Source: an uncultured Dehalococcoidia bacterium (GTDB taxonomy: Bacteria > Chloroflexota > Dehalococcoidia > Lucifugimonadales > UBA3495). From it: a stretch of 64,000 nt of DNA. The notes beneath the pieces are model-generated. The model was not told the origin of the DNA. It did no database searches and was given only the letters and a program-made list of their open reading frames with translations. Shown one piece after another: positions 30,789 through 40,400 of this stretch (its first letter is position 1; each line of letters begins with the position of its first letter). Location: positions 1,037,416 to 1,101,415 of the forward strand of contig OY282494.1 of NCBI GenBank assembly GCA_958296385.1, in the 5' to 3' direction. The position numbers and the translations under genes are program-made.

Positions 30789-32357
30789 TTAGTCCGGTGT
30801 CGTGCCCACTGCCGGCAGGCTTTCCGCATCGTCGGCCGCCAGCATCCGGTTCACCGCGCTGAGGTAGGCTTGCGCGCTGGCCACGATTATGTCCGTTGAC
30901 GCGCTGCGCCCGGAGAACATACGCCCCCCGTTCTCAATCCGCATCGTCACCGAACCCACCGAGTCCAGCCCCTCGGTCACCGCCTGCACCTGGAAATCGG
31001 CCAGCGTAGTCGTGCAGCCCACCACGCGGTCAATCGCCCGGCACACGGCGTCCACCGGGCCGTTGCCGGTTGACGCATCGGTGGCAATCCGGCCCTCCGG
31101 CCCCACCAGCCGCACCGTAGCGGTGGGGATGTCCTTGTCCCCGCTGCTAAAGTGCACCGTGTCCAGCGCGTAGGTAATCGGTTCCGACGCCGTGCGATTT
31201 TCCTCGTCCATCAGGATTTCCAAATCCCGGTCCGTTATCTCGCTTTTCTTGTCGGCCAGCTCCAGGAACCGCTGGTAAATGCTGGTGACTTCCTCCCGGT
31301 CCAGCGAGTACCCCAGCGCCTCCAGCCGGGCTTGCAGGCCGGCCCGGCCGCTGAGCTTGCCCAGCACCAGCTGCACGTCCGGCGGCAGCCCTACCCGCTC
31401 CGGGCTCATCACTTCGTAAGTAGAGCGGTCTTTCAGCACGCCGTCCTGGTGGATGCCGGAGGCGTGCCGGAACGCGTTCTCGCCCACAATGGCCTTGTTC
31501 GCCTGCACGCTCATCCCCGTGATGCGGCTCACCAGCCGGCTGGTGGGGTAAATCTGCGTGGTATCCACGTTCAGCGCCACGCCGAACAAATCCTTGCGCG
31601 TGTCCAGCGCCATTATGATTTCTTCCAGCGACGCGTTGCCGGCCCGCTCCCCGATGCCGTTGATGCAGCCCTCCACCTGCCGCGCGCCCACCTCAATGGC
31701 CGCCAGACTGTTGGAAACCGCCAGCCCCAGGTCGTTGTGGCAGTGTACCGACAGGGTGACGCCGTCAATGCCCGGAACGTTCTGCTGGATGTCCCGCAGC
31801 ATATCCTGAAAGTCCGACGGAATGGCGTACCCCACCGTGTCCGCAACGTTGATGGTAACGGCGCCGGCCTTGATAACCTCTTCCAGCATCCGGTACAGAT
31901 AATCCGGATTGGTGCGGGTGGCGTCCATCGGCGAGAACTCAACGTCTTCGCAGTAGGACTTGGCCCGTGCCACCATATCCACCGCCATCGTCATCACGTC
32001 TTCCCGGTCTTTCCGCAGCTGGTGCATCTGATGGATTTCCGAGGACGACAGAAAGACGTGGATGCGGGGGCGCTCGGAATCCTTAATGGCGTTCCACGCG
32101 GCGTCAACGTCGCCGGCTACGGCGCGGGACAGCGAGCAGATGACCGGGCCCCGAACCTCGCGGGCGATGCGCTGTACGGCCTGAAAGTCGCCGGGCGAAC
32201 TGGCCGCAAAGCCGGCCTCAATGATGTCAACCTTGAGCCGGGCCAGCTGGCGGGCAATCTGGATTTTCTCATCCACCGTCATTCCGATGCCGGCCGACTG
32301 TTCGCCATCCCGCAGCGTCGTGTCCAAAAACTTTACTTGTGCTGTCATTGCAGTCAT
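30789..32357 (-). CDS. leuA: 2-isopropylmalate synthase
   Basis: A 522-residue LeuA, the first enzyme of the leucine branch, condensing acetyl-CoA with 2-oxoisovalerate. The N-terminal TIM barrel has [12 protein letters not shown] at residues 10-21, the metal-binding HCHNDLGLA and the [14 protein letters not shown] segments; the C-terminal regulatory domain (from about residue 395, [15 protein letters not shown], ending in AVNRMLA) is where leucine binds for feedback inhibition in known enzymes. The ATG at 32355-32357 is preceded by GGAA; a second ATG follows at codon 4. It is last in the ilvB-ilvN-ilvC-leuA series, separated from ilvC by 242 nt that hold a leader ORF and hairpins. Confidence 0.97.
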   Translation of the reverse strand: MTAMTAQVKFLDTTLRDGEQSAGIGMTVDEKIQIARQLARLKVDIIEAGFAASSPGDFQAVQRIAREVRGPVICSLSRAVAGDVDAAWNAIKDSERPRIHVFLSSSEIHQMHQLRKDREDVMTMAVDMVARAKSYCEDVEFSPMDATRTNPDYLYRMLEEVIKAGAVTINVADTVGYAIPSDFQDMLRDIQQNVPGIDGVTLSVHCHNDLGLAVSNSLAAIEVGARQVEGCINGIGERAGNASLEEIIMALDTRKDLFGVALNVDTTQIYPTSRLVSRITGMSVQANKAIVGENAFRHASGIHQDGVLKDRSTYEVMSPERVGLPPDVQLVLGKLSGRAGLQARLEALGYSLDREEVTSIYQRFLELADKKSEITDRDLEILMDEENRTASEPITYALDTVHFSSGDKDIPTATVRLVGPEGRIATDASTGNGPVDAVCRAIDRVVGCTTTLADFQVQAVTEGLDSVGSVTMRIENGGRMFSGRSASTDIIVASAQAYLSAVNRMLAADDAESLPAVGTTPD

Positions 32358-32412
32358 GGTGTTGTTCCTTTCCCTCCGGGGGGTAATTCTGCAAACTCTG
32401 GCGTTGAATACT

Positions 32413-32437
32413 TGGCCCGCCCGCTACGACCGGGCCA
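32413..32437 (-). other. Hairpin overlapping the leader ORF stop, upstream of leuA
   Basis: TGGCCCG (32413-32419) and CGGGCCA (32431-32437) pair around an 11-nt loop that contains the stop codon of the leader ORF. No U-run follows, so it is not a standard intrinsic terminator. Confidence 0.45.
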
Positions 32438-32537
32438 GCGGGGAAAGGACGGGCAGGCACACGCAGTCCACCGCAACCGGCCCCGCCAAGACCGGACTGC
32501 GATGGTGAACTGCTCTACACAGTACCTCCATGCCCAT
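32424..32537 (-). CDS. Possible leader peptide upstream of leuA (37 codons)
   Basis: A 37-residue ORF in the ilvC-leuA gap: ATG 32535-32537 is preceded by AGGAGGTGA, a near-perfect ribosome site, at ideal distance. It contains seven Val and five Leu, in runs such as AVDCVCLPVLSPLA, and ends at TAG 32424-32426 inside a hairpin. A second 8-bp inverted repeat (32462-32469/32494-32501) lies within the ORF. This arrangement resembles leader-peptide attenuation control of branched-chain operons. No homologue is recognised; the alternative is a chance ORF with a good ribosome site. Confidence 0.5.
   Translation of the reverse strand: MGMEVLCRAVHHRSPVLAGPVAVDCVCLPVLSPLARS
32462..32501 (-). repeat. 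8-bp inverted repeat inside the leuA leader
   Basis: CGCAGTCC (32462-32469) and GGACTGCG (32494-32501) are exact inverse complements, with a nested CCGG/CCGG pairing between them. It could alternate with the 32413-32437 hairpin. Confidence 0.5.
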
Positions 32538-32599
32538 ACGTCACCTCCTGATTATCGTCCGACTGATTATCGTCGGCGATTCCCGTCCGGCAAACGCCG

Positions 32600-33610
32600 T
32601 TACTCGATTTCCCGCGGGTTCAGCCACGGCATAATCTCCCGCAGCCCCCGGCCCACTTCGTGGATGCGGCTGGTGCGCGCTTCCTGGCGCAGCCGCAGGA
32701 AGTTGTGCCGCCCCTCGTCGCACTCCGCCATCCATTCCTGCGCGAATGAACCGCTCTGGATGTCGTCAAGCACCCGGTGCATATTCGCCCGCACGGTGTC
32801 GTCCACCACCCGGCCCCCGCGCGTCAAGTCCCCATACTCGGCGGTGTCGCTCACCGAGTACCGCATATAGTTGAACCCGCCCTGCTGGATGAGGTCAACT
32901 ATCATCTTGAGCTCGTGCAGGCACTCAAAGTACGCGATTTCCGGCGGATAGCCCCGCTCCACCAGCGTCTCAAACGCCATGTTGATCAGCGCCGTAACGC
33001 CGCCGCACAGCACCGACTGCTCGCCAAACAGGTCGCTCTCCGTTTCGTCCTTGAAAGTAGTTTCCAGCACCCCGGCCTTGGCGCACCCGATACCGGCGGC
33101 ATAGGCCAGCCCGATATTCTTGGCGTTGCCCGTAGCATCCTGATGCACCGCCAGCAGGCACGGCACCCCGATGCCCTCTTGCACAAAATGCTCCCGCATC
33201 CGGTGGCCCGGCGCCTTGGGCGCAATCATCATCACGTCCACCGACGGCGGCGGCACCACGAATTCGTAGTGAATCGTGAACCCGTGCGCGAACATCATCG
33301 CCTTGCCGGGCCCCAGATTCGGCGCAATCTCATCCCGATAAACGTCCTTCTGAACGTGGTCCGGAATTGCCACCATAATCACGTCGGAGGCTTTGGTAAC
33401 CTCGGCAACGCTGTCCACGGCCAGCCCCGCGTCGCGGGCCGCCTGCCGGCTGGCGCTGCCCTCGTACAGGCCCACCATCACGTTAACGCCGCTGTCGTGC
33501 AGGTTCAGCGCGTGGGCGTGCCCCTGGCTGCCGTACCCAATAATGCCCACCGTCTTGCCGTTCAGCACGGAGAGGTCGGCGTCCTTTTCGGTGTAGATGT
33601 TAACTGCCAT
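32600..33610 (-). CDS. ilvC: Ketol-acid reductoisomerase (NADP+)
   Basis: A 336-residue class I IlvC, which isomerises and reduces acetolactate or acetohydroxybutyrate with NADPH and Mg2+. The Rossmann loop [15 protein letters not shown] is near residues 23-37; the catalytic region has [22 protein letters not shown] and the acidic [12 protein letters not shown] and [14 protein letters not shown] metal-site segments. Length is that of the class I short form. It lies 84 bp after ilvN and before the leuA leader on the minus strand. Confidence 0.97.
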   Translation of the reverse strand: MAVNIYTEKDADLSVLNGKTVGIIGYGSQGHAHALNLHDSGVNVMVGLYEGSASRQAARDAGLAVDSVAEVTKASDVIMVAIPDHVQKDVYRDEIAPNLGPGKAMMFAHGFTIHYEFVVPPPSVDVMMIAPKAPGHRMREHFVQEGIGVPCLLAVHQDATGNAKNIGLAYAAGIGCAKAGVLETTFKDETESDLFGEQSVLCGGVTALINMAFETLVERGYPPEIAYFECLHELKMIVDLIQQGGFNYMRYSVSDTAEYGDLTRGGRVVDDTVRANMHRVLDDIQSGSFAQEWMAECDEGRHNFLRLRQEARTSRIHEVGRGLREIMPWLNPREIE

Positions 33611-33694
33611 TCTCGTAGTCCTTTGGTAAGGGTTGCGGTGATTTTCGCTTGCGATAGGTTTCGTTAGTAGTGAGTTGCGATCGAGATGACGCCG

Positions 33695-34294
33695 TTAGAC
33701 GCCCTCGTAGTGGCCCGGCTGGAACCGCGCGCCGGCGACGGCGAACCCGTTGCGGCTGGCCTGGTCAAACTCCGCGCCCACGTCGTCGCTGACCCGCCCG
33801 TCCGTCTTGCCCCGCACCATGGCCACCCGCCCGGTACGCATCAGCTCCAGAATCCCAAACGGACGCAGCAAATCGTAGAGCGCGTCGATTTTATCCTCTT
33901 CCCCGGTCGTTTCGATGACCAGCGACCGCGTGCCCACGTCAACGACTTTGGCCCGGAACAGGTTGGCCATCTCCAGTATCTCGCTCCGGTTTGACGGCGT
34001 AGCCCGCACCTTGATGAGCGCCAGCTCGCGGGCCACCACGTCCTCGGATGTGATGTTGGACACCTTCACCACGTCCACCAGCTTGTCCAGCTGCCGGGTA
34101 GCCTGCTCCACGGTGTACTGGTCGCCGGTCACCACAAAAGTAAGCCGGGAAAGCCCTTTCTGCTCGCTGGCGCCCACCGCCAGGCTGGCGATGTTGAACC
34201 CCCGCCGCCGGAACAGGCTGGCCAGCCGCGTCAGGACGCCCGGCCGATCCTGCACCAGCGCGATGATAGTGTGCTGGTCGCTATGCTGATTCAA
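33695..34294 (-). CDS. ilvN: Acetolactate synthase small (regulatory) subunit
   Basis: A 199-residue IlvN/IlvH regulatory subunit. The ACT domain begins IIALVQDRPGVLTRLASLFRRRGFNIASLAVG, which binds valine in known enzymes; the C-terminal domain (residues 85-165) has ELALIKVRA and GILELMRTGRVAMVRG. A 25-residue tail ending GARFQPGHYEGV is longer than usual. It overlaps the 3' end of ilvB by 14 nt, so translation is probably coupled and subunit stoichiometry maintained. Confidence 0.96.
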   Translation of the reverse strand: MNQHSDQHTIIALVQDRPGVLTRLASLFRRRGFNIASLAVGASEQKGLSRLTFVVTGDQYTVEQATRQLDKLVDVVKVSNITSEDVVARELALIKVRATPSNRSEILEMANLFRAKVVDVGTRSLVIETTGEEDKIDALYDLLRPFGILELMRTGRVAMVRGKTDGRVSDDVGAEFDQASRNGFAVAGARFQPGHYEGV

Positions 34295-35987
34295 CGCCCA
34301 CCCCCTGGCTGTTGGGCTCTTCCAACATCTCGTTCACCGACTCGCCGGCCGGTATCATCGGAAACACGAACTCATCCTCTTTGACCACAAAGTCCACCAC
34401 CACCGGCCCCGGCGTTTCCATCGCTTCCTCAATTGCGCCGGCCACCTCATCCTGCCTGGTTACCCGGATGCCCCGGATTCCGTAGGCTTCGGCCAGCTTT
34501 ACGAAGTCGGGATTGCCGCTGTAAATCGTGGCAAAGAAATCCTTTTCGTAAAAGAAATCCTGCCACTGCCGCACCATCCCCAGCGAACCGTTGTTCAGGA
34601 TGGCGTACTTGACGTCAATGTTGTTTTCGGCGGCCGTCGCCAAATCGCACAGCGTCATCTGGAAGCCGCCGTCGCCGGCAATTGACCACACGGTCTTGTC
34701 CGGCCGCCCCACCTTTGCGCCCAGCGCCGCCGGCACCTCAAACCCCATCGCCCCGCTGCCGCCCGACGTAATCAGCGAGTTCGGCTCCCGGTAGCCATAG
34801 TGCTGCGCCGCCCACATCTGATGCTGGCCCACGCCGGTAACGATGATGGAATCGCCGCCGGTAATGTCCGACAGTTCCTTAAGCACCTGCTGCGGCAGCA
34901 GCTCATCCGACTTGCGGATGAACAGCGACGGATGCTCGTTGCGCAGCCGGTCCGTTTCCTGCACCCAGTCCAGATGCACGTTGGAATTGACCATCGGTAT
35001 CAGCGCGCGCAGGGACAATTTAAGATCGCCCAGCACCGGAACATCGGCAATGACGTTCTTGTTGAACTCCGACGGGTCAACGTCGCAATGGATGATTTTG
35101 GCATTAGGCGCAAAGTCGGCGATGCGTCCGGTAACCCGGTCGTCAAAGCGCGCCCCCAGCGAAACCACCAAATCCGCGCGGTCAATCGCCAGGCTCGCAT
35201 ACGCCATCCCGTGCATCCCCGGCATCCCCAGGTTCAGCACGTGGTCCGTCGGCAGCGCCCCAATCCCCAGCAGCGTAGTAATTACCGGAATCTGCGCCTT
35301 CTCCGCCAGCTGCCGCAGCTCGTCCCAGGCCCGCGAAATCAGCACCCCGTGCCCGGCCATAATAATCGGCCGCTGCGCCTCGTTGATGAGACTGGCCGCC
35401 GCCGCCACCTGCTGCGGCTCCGGCGCCCCCGGCGGCGTGTAGCCCGGCAGGTCAACCTCATCAGGCCATACAAACTCGATTTTCTCCCCGGCCAGCACGT
35501 CCTTTGGAATGTCAATCAGCACCGGGCCGGGCCGTCCGGTGCGGGCGATGTAAAACGCTTCCTTGATGGCCGGCGCAATGTCCCGCACGTCCATCACCAA
35601 GTAGTTGTGCTTGGTAACCGGCAGCGTAATCCCCGTAATGTCGGTTTCCTGAAACGCATCCCGCCCGATAGCGGCCCGCGGCACCTGCCCGGTGATGCAA
35701 ACGATGGGCACCGAATCCATTTGCGCCGACGCCAGCCCGGTTACCAGGTTGGTCGCCCCGGGCCCGGAGGTAGCCGAGCAAACGCCCACCTTGCCCGTAG
35801 CGCGGGAATACCCGTCGGCCGCCATCGCCGCCGCCTGCTCGTGCCGCACCAGAATATGGCGCAAACCGGGGTAAGCCGACAACGCCCCGTAAAACGGCAG
35901 CACCGCCCCGCCGGGCAGCCCAAAGATAGTGTCCACCCCCTCCTGCAATAGGCTTTCGCAAACGATTTGCGCGCCGGTCAATTCCAT
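34281..35987 (-). CDS. ilvB: Acetolactate synthase large (catalytic) subunit
   Basis: A 568-residue TPP- and FAD-dependent acetolactate synthase, joining two pyruvates or pyruvate and 2-oxobutyrate. The start is MELTGAQIVCESLLQEGVDTIFGLPGG (written here in order only as a landmark region); the catalytic Glu lies in VRHEQAAAMAADGYSRA, and the TPP motif begins GDGGFQMTLCDLATA and ends with NN. ATG 35985-35987 has GGAGAGG upstream; the longer frame to 36071 enters the T-box terminator and is rejected. First gene of the operon, directly downstream of a leucine-type T-box. Confidence 0.95.
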   Translation of the reverse strand: MELTGAQIVCESLLQEGVDTIFGLPGGAVLPFYGALSAYPGLRHILVRHEQAAAMAADGYSRATGKVGVCSATSGPGATNLVTGLASAQMDSVPIVCITGQVPRAAIGRDAFQETDITGITLPVTKHNYLVMDVRDIAPAIKEAFYIARTGRPGPVLIDIPKDVLAGEKIEFVWPDEVDLPGYTPPGAPEPQQVAAAASLINEAQRPIIMAGHGVLISRAWDELRQLAEKAQIPVITTLLGIGALPTDHVLNLGMPGMHGMAYASLAIDRADLVVSLGARFDDRVTGRIADFAPNAKIIHCDVDPSEFNKNVIADVPVLGDLKLSLRALIPMVNSNVHLDWVQETDRLRNEHPSLFIRKSDELLPQQVLKELSDITGGDSIIVTGVGQHQMWAAQHYGYREPNSLITSGGSGAMGFEVPAALGAKVGRPDKTVWSIAGDGGFQMTLCDLATAAENNIDVKYAILNNGSLGMVRQWQDFFYEKDFFATIYSGNPDFVKLAEAYGIRGIRVTRQDEVAGAIEEAMETPGPVVVDFVVKEDEFVFPMIPAGESVNEMLEEPNSQGVGVESA

Positions 35988-36070
35988 TATCGGCCTCTCC
36001 TGCGATGTGTTCAGACGATGCGCCGTCCGCGCCAGTGCGTCAGCGCCAGCCGGACGGGTCAATTTGGGCA

Positions 36071-36101
36071 AAAATAAACCCCGACCCCGAAGGGACGGGT
36101 T
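36071..36101 (-). terminator. T-box intrinsic terminator
   Basis: On the minus strand AACCCG-T-CCC, loop TTCG, GGG-T-CGGGGTT, then TTTATTTTT. It competes with the antiterminator formed by the T-box sequence just upstream. Confidence 0.85.
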
Positions 36102-36357
36102 ACAGGGCCCGCGGTACCACCCTTCTTTTCCACGTGCCGGAATCCATCAACTAATCCGTATGACGGAACCCACCACTCGGAACGCTTTTGTACAAGGCCG
36201 GTATCGGGGCTGACCCGCCTGTCCTACCCACGCCAATTGCGCTTCAGTCAGGACGCTCCGGGGCGAGTTCGGGAATTACGGCCACCGACTTTCACCAACC
36301 GTCGGCTCTCTACCGGCCTGCCACCCCCTACTACTCCCCATCACCGCGACAATTCTG
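36071..36357 (-). promoter_or_regulatory. T-box riboswitch, leucine-specific by specifier
   Basis: Minus-strand leader with the hallmark T-box sequence AGGGTGGTACCGCG (36109-36123), whose TGGT would pair with an ACCA-ended uncharged tRNA. Stem I landmarks are a GGGGAGTAGTA loop near its base and GGTTGGTGAAAG-type distal elements. The specifier position (GAA-CTC-GCC, 36265-36267) reads CTC, a leucine codon. It ends in a terminator (36071-36101). Uncharged tRNA-Leu would favour antitermination and expression of ilvB-ilvN-ilvC-leuA. Confidence 0.9.
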
Positions 36358-36363
36358 CCGTAC

Positions 36364-36392
36364 AGGTTAACATTCGCCGGCAAAAGTGTCAA
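36364..36392 (-). promoter_or_regulatory. Promoter of the ilv-leu T-box leader
   Basis: TTGACA (36387-36392), 17 nt, TAACCT (36364-36369). Perfect -35, weak -10; start near 36357 fits the beginning of T-box stem I. Confidence 0.55.
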
Positions 36393-36399
36393 TGCCCGC

Positions 36400-36420
36400 C
36401 CAGGCCCGCGCGGGAAGGGG
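36400..36420. other. Pivot of plus-strand GC skew
   Basis: Left of this point the plus strand is C-rich even in plus-strand genes (for example 29693-30706); right of it the plus strand is G-rich even across minus-strand genes (for example 57801-59636 and 61411-63659). The switch falls between the divergent promoters at 36364-36392 and 36457-36484, at the palindrome CCCGCGCGGG. No DnaA-box cluster is seen. Confidence 0.6.
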
Positions 36421-36456
36421 GATTGCCGGGTGCAAGGTTGCGGGGTGCCGGTTTAA

Positions 36457-36484
36457 TTGACAGGCGGGCCGCAGGGGGCATAAT
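36457..36484 (+). promoter_or_regulatory. Promoter of the unknown helical protein gene
   Basis: TTGACA (36457-36462), 16 nt, CATAAT (36479-36484). The ATG lies about 73 nt beyond the expected start. Confidence 0.6.
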
Positions 36485-36563
36485 GGGGGCGCTGGCCGCC
36501 CGGCGGCACCGTAATTGGAACCCGACATCGTAATCGTACTGGAATCGGATTGGAATTAGCGTT

Positions 36564-37409
36564 ATGCCTGCTGCCCGCCCGCTGCGTATCCCGACTAAGG
36601 CCCGACTGCGACGGGAGTTTTTGAAGCGCAAGCTGCCGATACCGGAGCTGCTGAGCTTTATGGAGTTCGTGGCTAATCGGGAGAAGAGCATTTTTTTCGC
36701 GTACACCCTGGCGTCGGAGTTATCGCGCATCGCCACGATGCGGTCTGACCTGAAAATCAAGTATCTGGACAATCTGATGGAGGAGGTCAACTTTCCGCGC
36801 TGGATGCGGGAGGAGATTAATCTGGTCATCGACTTGATAGAGCCGCCGCCGGATTACGTGGAGGCGGCGGAAAGGGTGATTACGTCGCTGGCGAATCTGA
36901 CCGGGGTGATGGTGAGGCCGAACGCGCGGCGGGAGCCGGTGCGAGCGGGGGTTCATCAGGACGTGGTGGCGGCGTTCCAGACGGTGCGGGGGCGGTTTGT
37001 GTACGACGTGGCGCACGCTTTTATCGGTTACAGCGCGGCGCACATCAGCGTTGAGGAGGAGTTTTTGGACTTCGCCATAACGCGTATCATCGAGCGGCTG
37101 GAAGAGTTTGGCCGGATTGCCGTTATGTGCAACGACGCTTTGCAAACGAACACCGGCTGGCTGGAGGAAACGGCCACGCGGGTGCAGGTAATCGGCCTGC
37201 TGAATGAGTCCAAAGTGCGGGATAAGGCGGTGCAGGACCGGGTGGACAATCAGGAGGAAGTGGGGCGGGAGCGGATTATACTGGCGACGATTGACGAGCT
37301 GATAATTACGCACTGCGAGCAGGCGATGCTGGAACGCACCAACGAGTTGCAGACGATTGCCTTTTGGCGGGAAGTGTTAATGCAGGCGCCGGGAGAGGAT
37401 TCCGGGTAG
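36564..37409 (+). CDS. Helical protein of unknown function
   Basis: A 281-residue, largely alpha-helical, charged protein without signal peptide or membrane segment. I do not recognise a family. Visible features: a basic N-terminus (residues 1-25, KARLRREFLKRKLPIPELL), a FMEFVANREKSIFFAYTLA helix, a central ALITRIIERLEEF-like amphipathic region, and repeated Glu/Asp-rich helices in the second half. ATG 36564 is chosen as the first in frame; the ribosome site is weak (GGAAT). It is the first gene right of the GC-skew pivot, diverges from the ilv-leu operon, and converges with the surface protein gene across a strong hairpin. Confidence 0.8.
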   Translation: MPAARPLRIPTKARLRREFLKRKLPIPELLSFMEFVANREKSIFFAYTLASELSRIATMRSDLKIKYLDNLMEEVNFPRWMREEINLVIDLIEPPPDYVEAAERVITSLANLTGVMVRPNARREPVRAGVHQDVVAAFQTVRGRFVYDVAHAFIGYSAAHISVEEEFLDFAITRIIERLEEFGRIAVMCNDALQTNTGWLEETATRVQVIGLLNESKVRDKAVQDRVDNQEEVGRERIILATIDELIITHCEQAMLERTNELQTIAFWREVLMQAPGEDSG

Positions 37410-37419
37410 ATAGATAGGG

Positions 37420-37456
37420 GCGGGCGCGCCTCCCGGATGATGGAGGGCGCGCCCGC
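37420..37456. terminator. Strong hairpin between convergent genes
   Basis: GCGGGCGCGCC (37420-37430) pairs with GGCGCGCCCGC (37446-37456), with TCC/GGA continuing the stem. No U-run on either side, so termination may need Rho or act as an RNA stabiliser. Confidence 0.6.
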
Positions 37457-37484
37457 AGTGATGGGGCGATGATGGCGATTGCCG

Positions 37485-40400
37485 CTATCCGGCGCGCCGC
37501 CGCATCAGCAGGGCGATGCCGCCGCCGATGATGGCCAGGGCTACTACGGCGATTATGCCGATTAGCAGCCAGGGCGCGCCGCCTCCGGTGGTTTGCTCAC
37601 CAACAGCCGTCGTTCCGGTTTCGGAAACGGCCGGCGTTAGCGTTGCCGTCTTGGACTGCTCATCTACCCGAACCGTTACCTCAGACTGACTATCCGGGGC
37701 TACGATGGGCAGCTGCAAGTCCTGCGTTGCGCCGGGTGCGACGGTTAGCGTTTGGCGTTGGACTACCTCGCCGGCGATTTCCAGCGCCAGTTGGTACTCG
37801 GTGGCTACCGCTCCGGGGTTGGTTACCGGGAACTCTACCGTCAGGCCGCTGCCGGGTTGCGGGTTAGCGTTGCTGAACGTAATGTCTCCGATTACGGCCG
37901 GCTGCGGAACGATGGCCGCTACCGGGGGCGGTTGGGTTGGCGGTGCAGCCGTCGGCGGGGCCGGGGCCAGCGTTGGGGCCGGTGTCGGCATCGCTGTTGG
38001 CGCCGGTGTAGGTGTTGGCCGGACGGGGGCCGTCGTCGGTACTGCCGTTGGCATTGCGGTTGGCGCCGGGGTTGGTGTGGCCGGTGCCGGCGTTGGCGTC
38101 GGCTTGGGGGTTGGGGTGGGCGTTGGCTTGGGCGTGGTGCCGCCGCCGGAGCTGCTGCCGCCGCCGCCGCCGGAGCCGCCGCCGCTGGGCGTGCCGGCGC
38201 CGGTCGTCGGTTCCTCGTCGTCGTCGTCATCCTCCTCGTCGGGCGGCGCTACTGTTGGCGTTGGGGCGGCGGTTAGGCGGCCGCTGATGAACGGCGAGAG
38301 GCTGCGTACCGTGCCGCAGACTTGGGTGCCGCGCACGGTGGTTCCTACCGTCCGCCAGCTGCCCGACGTGTAGTGCATCAGCAGGGGCGGGTTGCTGCCG
38401 GAGGCCGGCAGCGGCAGGCAGATTTCCAGGCCGTCCGGCGGCAGCGTTAGCGCCGCCGTGGTCGTCCCCGTCCGGGCCGCCGCAATGTCCACCAGCGTAT
38501 TCCGGTCCAGGGTGTAGCCGGAGCGGCCGCCGGGGTAAGTTGGCAGGCTGAACGTTAGGGTTGCGGGCTCGCCCAGGCCATCCCCCAGCGTCTTGACGGT
38601 TATCATCCCGTCCGGGATGCCGTCCGCGCTGTCCAGCGTATGCGTGACGATGCCGCCGATGTCGTAGGTTGCGGATTCGCCGGGCGGCGGCGCGCTGAAC
38701 TTGATCAGGGTTGACGACGCGTTGCCCAGCTCATCGTAGAGCAGCAGCGGCAGCGCCGCAGCAGGGCTGGCCACGCCCCGGATGGTGGGAGTGTGCGTCA
38801 GACTGGACGCCGCGTGCTCCGTGCCGCTGTTCACCGCCGTGCTGACCGTTATCGTCTTGGCGACGTTGTAGAGGCCGGTCGTAAAGGTGATGCTCGGCAA
38901 GTCAACGGTGACGCCGGGGATGTCGGTGGTGATGGCGATGGTGGTGTCAGCCGGGGGCTCGGCATCCAATACCACCGTGTACGTGGTGCCGGTGCCCTCC
39001 TCTATGGACCGGCTGGTTGGCGCAAAGGTGATGCCCGGCGCGGTGGTGTCGAGGACGCTTACGGATACGCTGGTCGCGTCGCCGGCGCCGTAGCCGGTTC
39101 CGGTGGGCGTGTGCGTTATGGTGTCGGTGTTGTCGGCAAGGTCGGCGTCGGACACCGGCTTGACCGTTACCCTCTGCGGCGTATTCCAGTTGCCGGCGTT
39201 GAACGTTAGGGACGCCGGGGTGGTGGTTGCTTTGCCGTCGGTATTAGCGATGGCGACGGTTACCGTGCCGGAGGGCTGGCGGCTCAGCGCAACGGTGTAG
39301 GTTGCGCCGGCGGCGTCGCCCTCGGTTACGGTCACCCCGACGGGGTTGAAAGCGAAAGCGCGCCCCTGCCGGTAAAGCTCCAGGCCGTCGTATTGCAGCG
39401 CCGGGTATTCGCTGACGGTGCCGAAGTTCCAGGGGTCGTCGGTTCCGGTAGTAAGGTCGTTGTCGGCATCGGCGTTGTCAATGTCCACCTCCCATCCGGA
39501 GTAGATGCCGGTAGTTCCGTAGGCGATGGGCGCTTGCAGCTGCGCGGTGGTTTGGCCCGTGCCGGCGCCGCTGCCCGTGATGGCGCTGGTGTCGGTGTCC
39601 CAATAGCTGGCGGTTATCGCGGCGTCGCTGGGCAGGTTGCCGGCCAGCCCGCCCCGATTGCCGCTCGTGCCGACCGTAACCGTCCCGATGGCGTAAGACG
39701 CCGTGATGCTGGGCGCGGTGCCGGTCAGCCGGCCGGCCAGTCCGCCGACGTAAGAGCCGGCGCCCGTGCCGCCGGACACTGCGCCGGCGGCGTAGCTGGC
39801 GGTTACCGCGCCGCCGTTCAGCAACCCAACCAGGCCGCCGGCGCGCACCGACGTGGCGGCAGCATCGGCCGTTACCGATGCTCTGGAATAGCTGGCCCGC
39901 ACCGTGCCATAGGTAAAGCCCACCAGCCCGCCGACGCTCTTGGCCGCGCTGCCGGCGTTGCTGGAGGTCACGCTGCCGGTGGACCAGACGGACGTTACCG
40001 TTCCGGTGGCGCCCAGCGTGCCCGCCAGCGCGCCGATGGCGGTACTGTCCCGGGCCCCGGTTACGCTGGCGTTGGGCAGTCCCACGCCGCTGACGGCCCC
40101 GGAAAGCGTGCCAAACAGGCCCACGGTGACGACGTCCGTGCCGGCGTTGACGTGCAGGTTGGAGAGGGTATGGTTGTTGCCGACGAGCGTACCGCTGAAC
40201 GGCGCAGAGTCGGTGCCGATGGGCGTCCAGCCGGCGCCGCCGTTGTGATACGCGTCGTCGGTCCGGGTGGCGGCATCGCCGGTGTTAAAGTCCAGGTTTT
40301 GCAGCAGCTCGTAGCCCGTGCAGGCGGCCGGGCAGCCCATCCCCGTCGTCAGGCCGGGGAACGCCGCCCCGTACTGGACGGCGCCCGCCCCAATCACGGC

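Noticed and set aside
36400-36564. Classical oriC with DnaA boxes
   Set aside because: The skew sign fits an origin, but I found no TTATCCACA-type cluster and no dnaA/dnaN neighbours, so I report only the skew pivot.
37643-38373. Gly/Val-rich plus-strand ORFs over the Pro-Thr linker
   Set aside because: They are antisense to the low-complexity linker of the surface protein.
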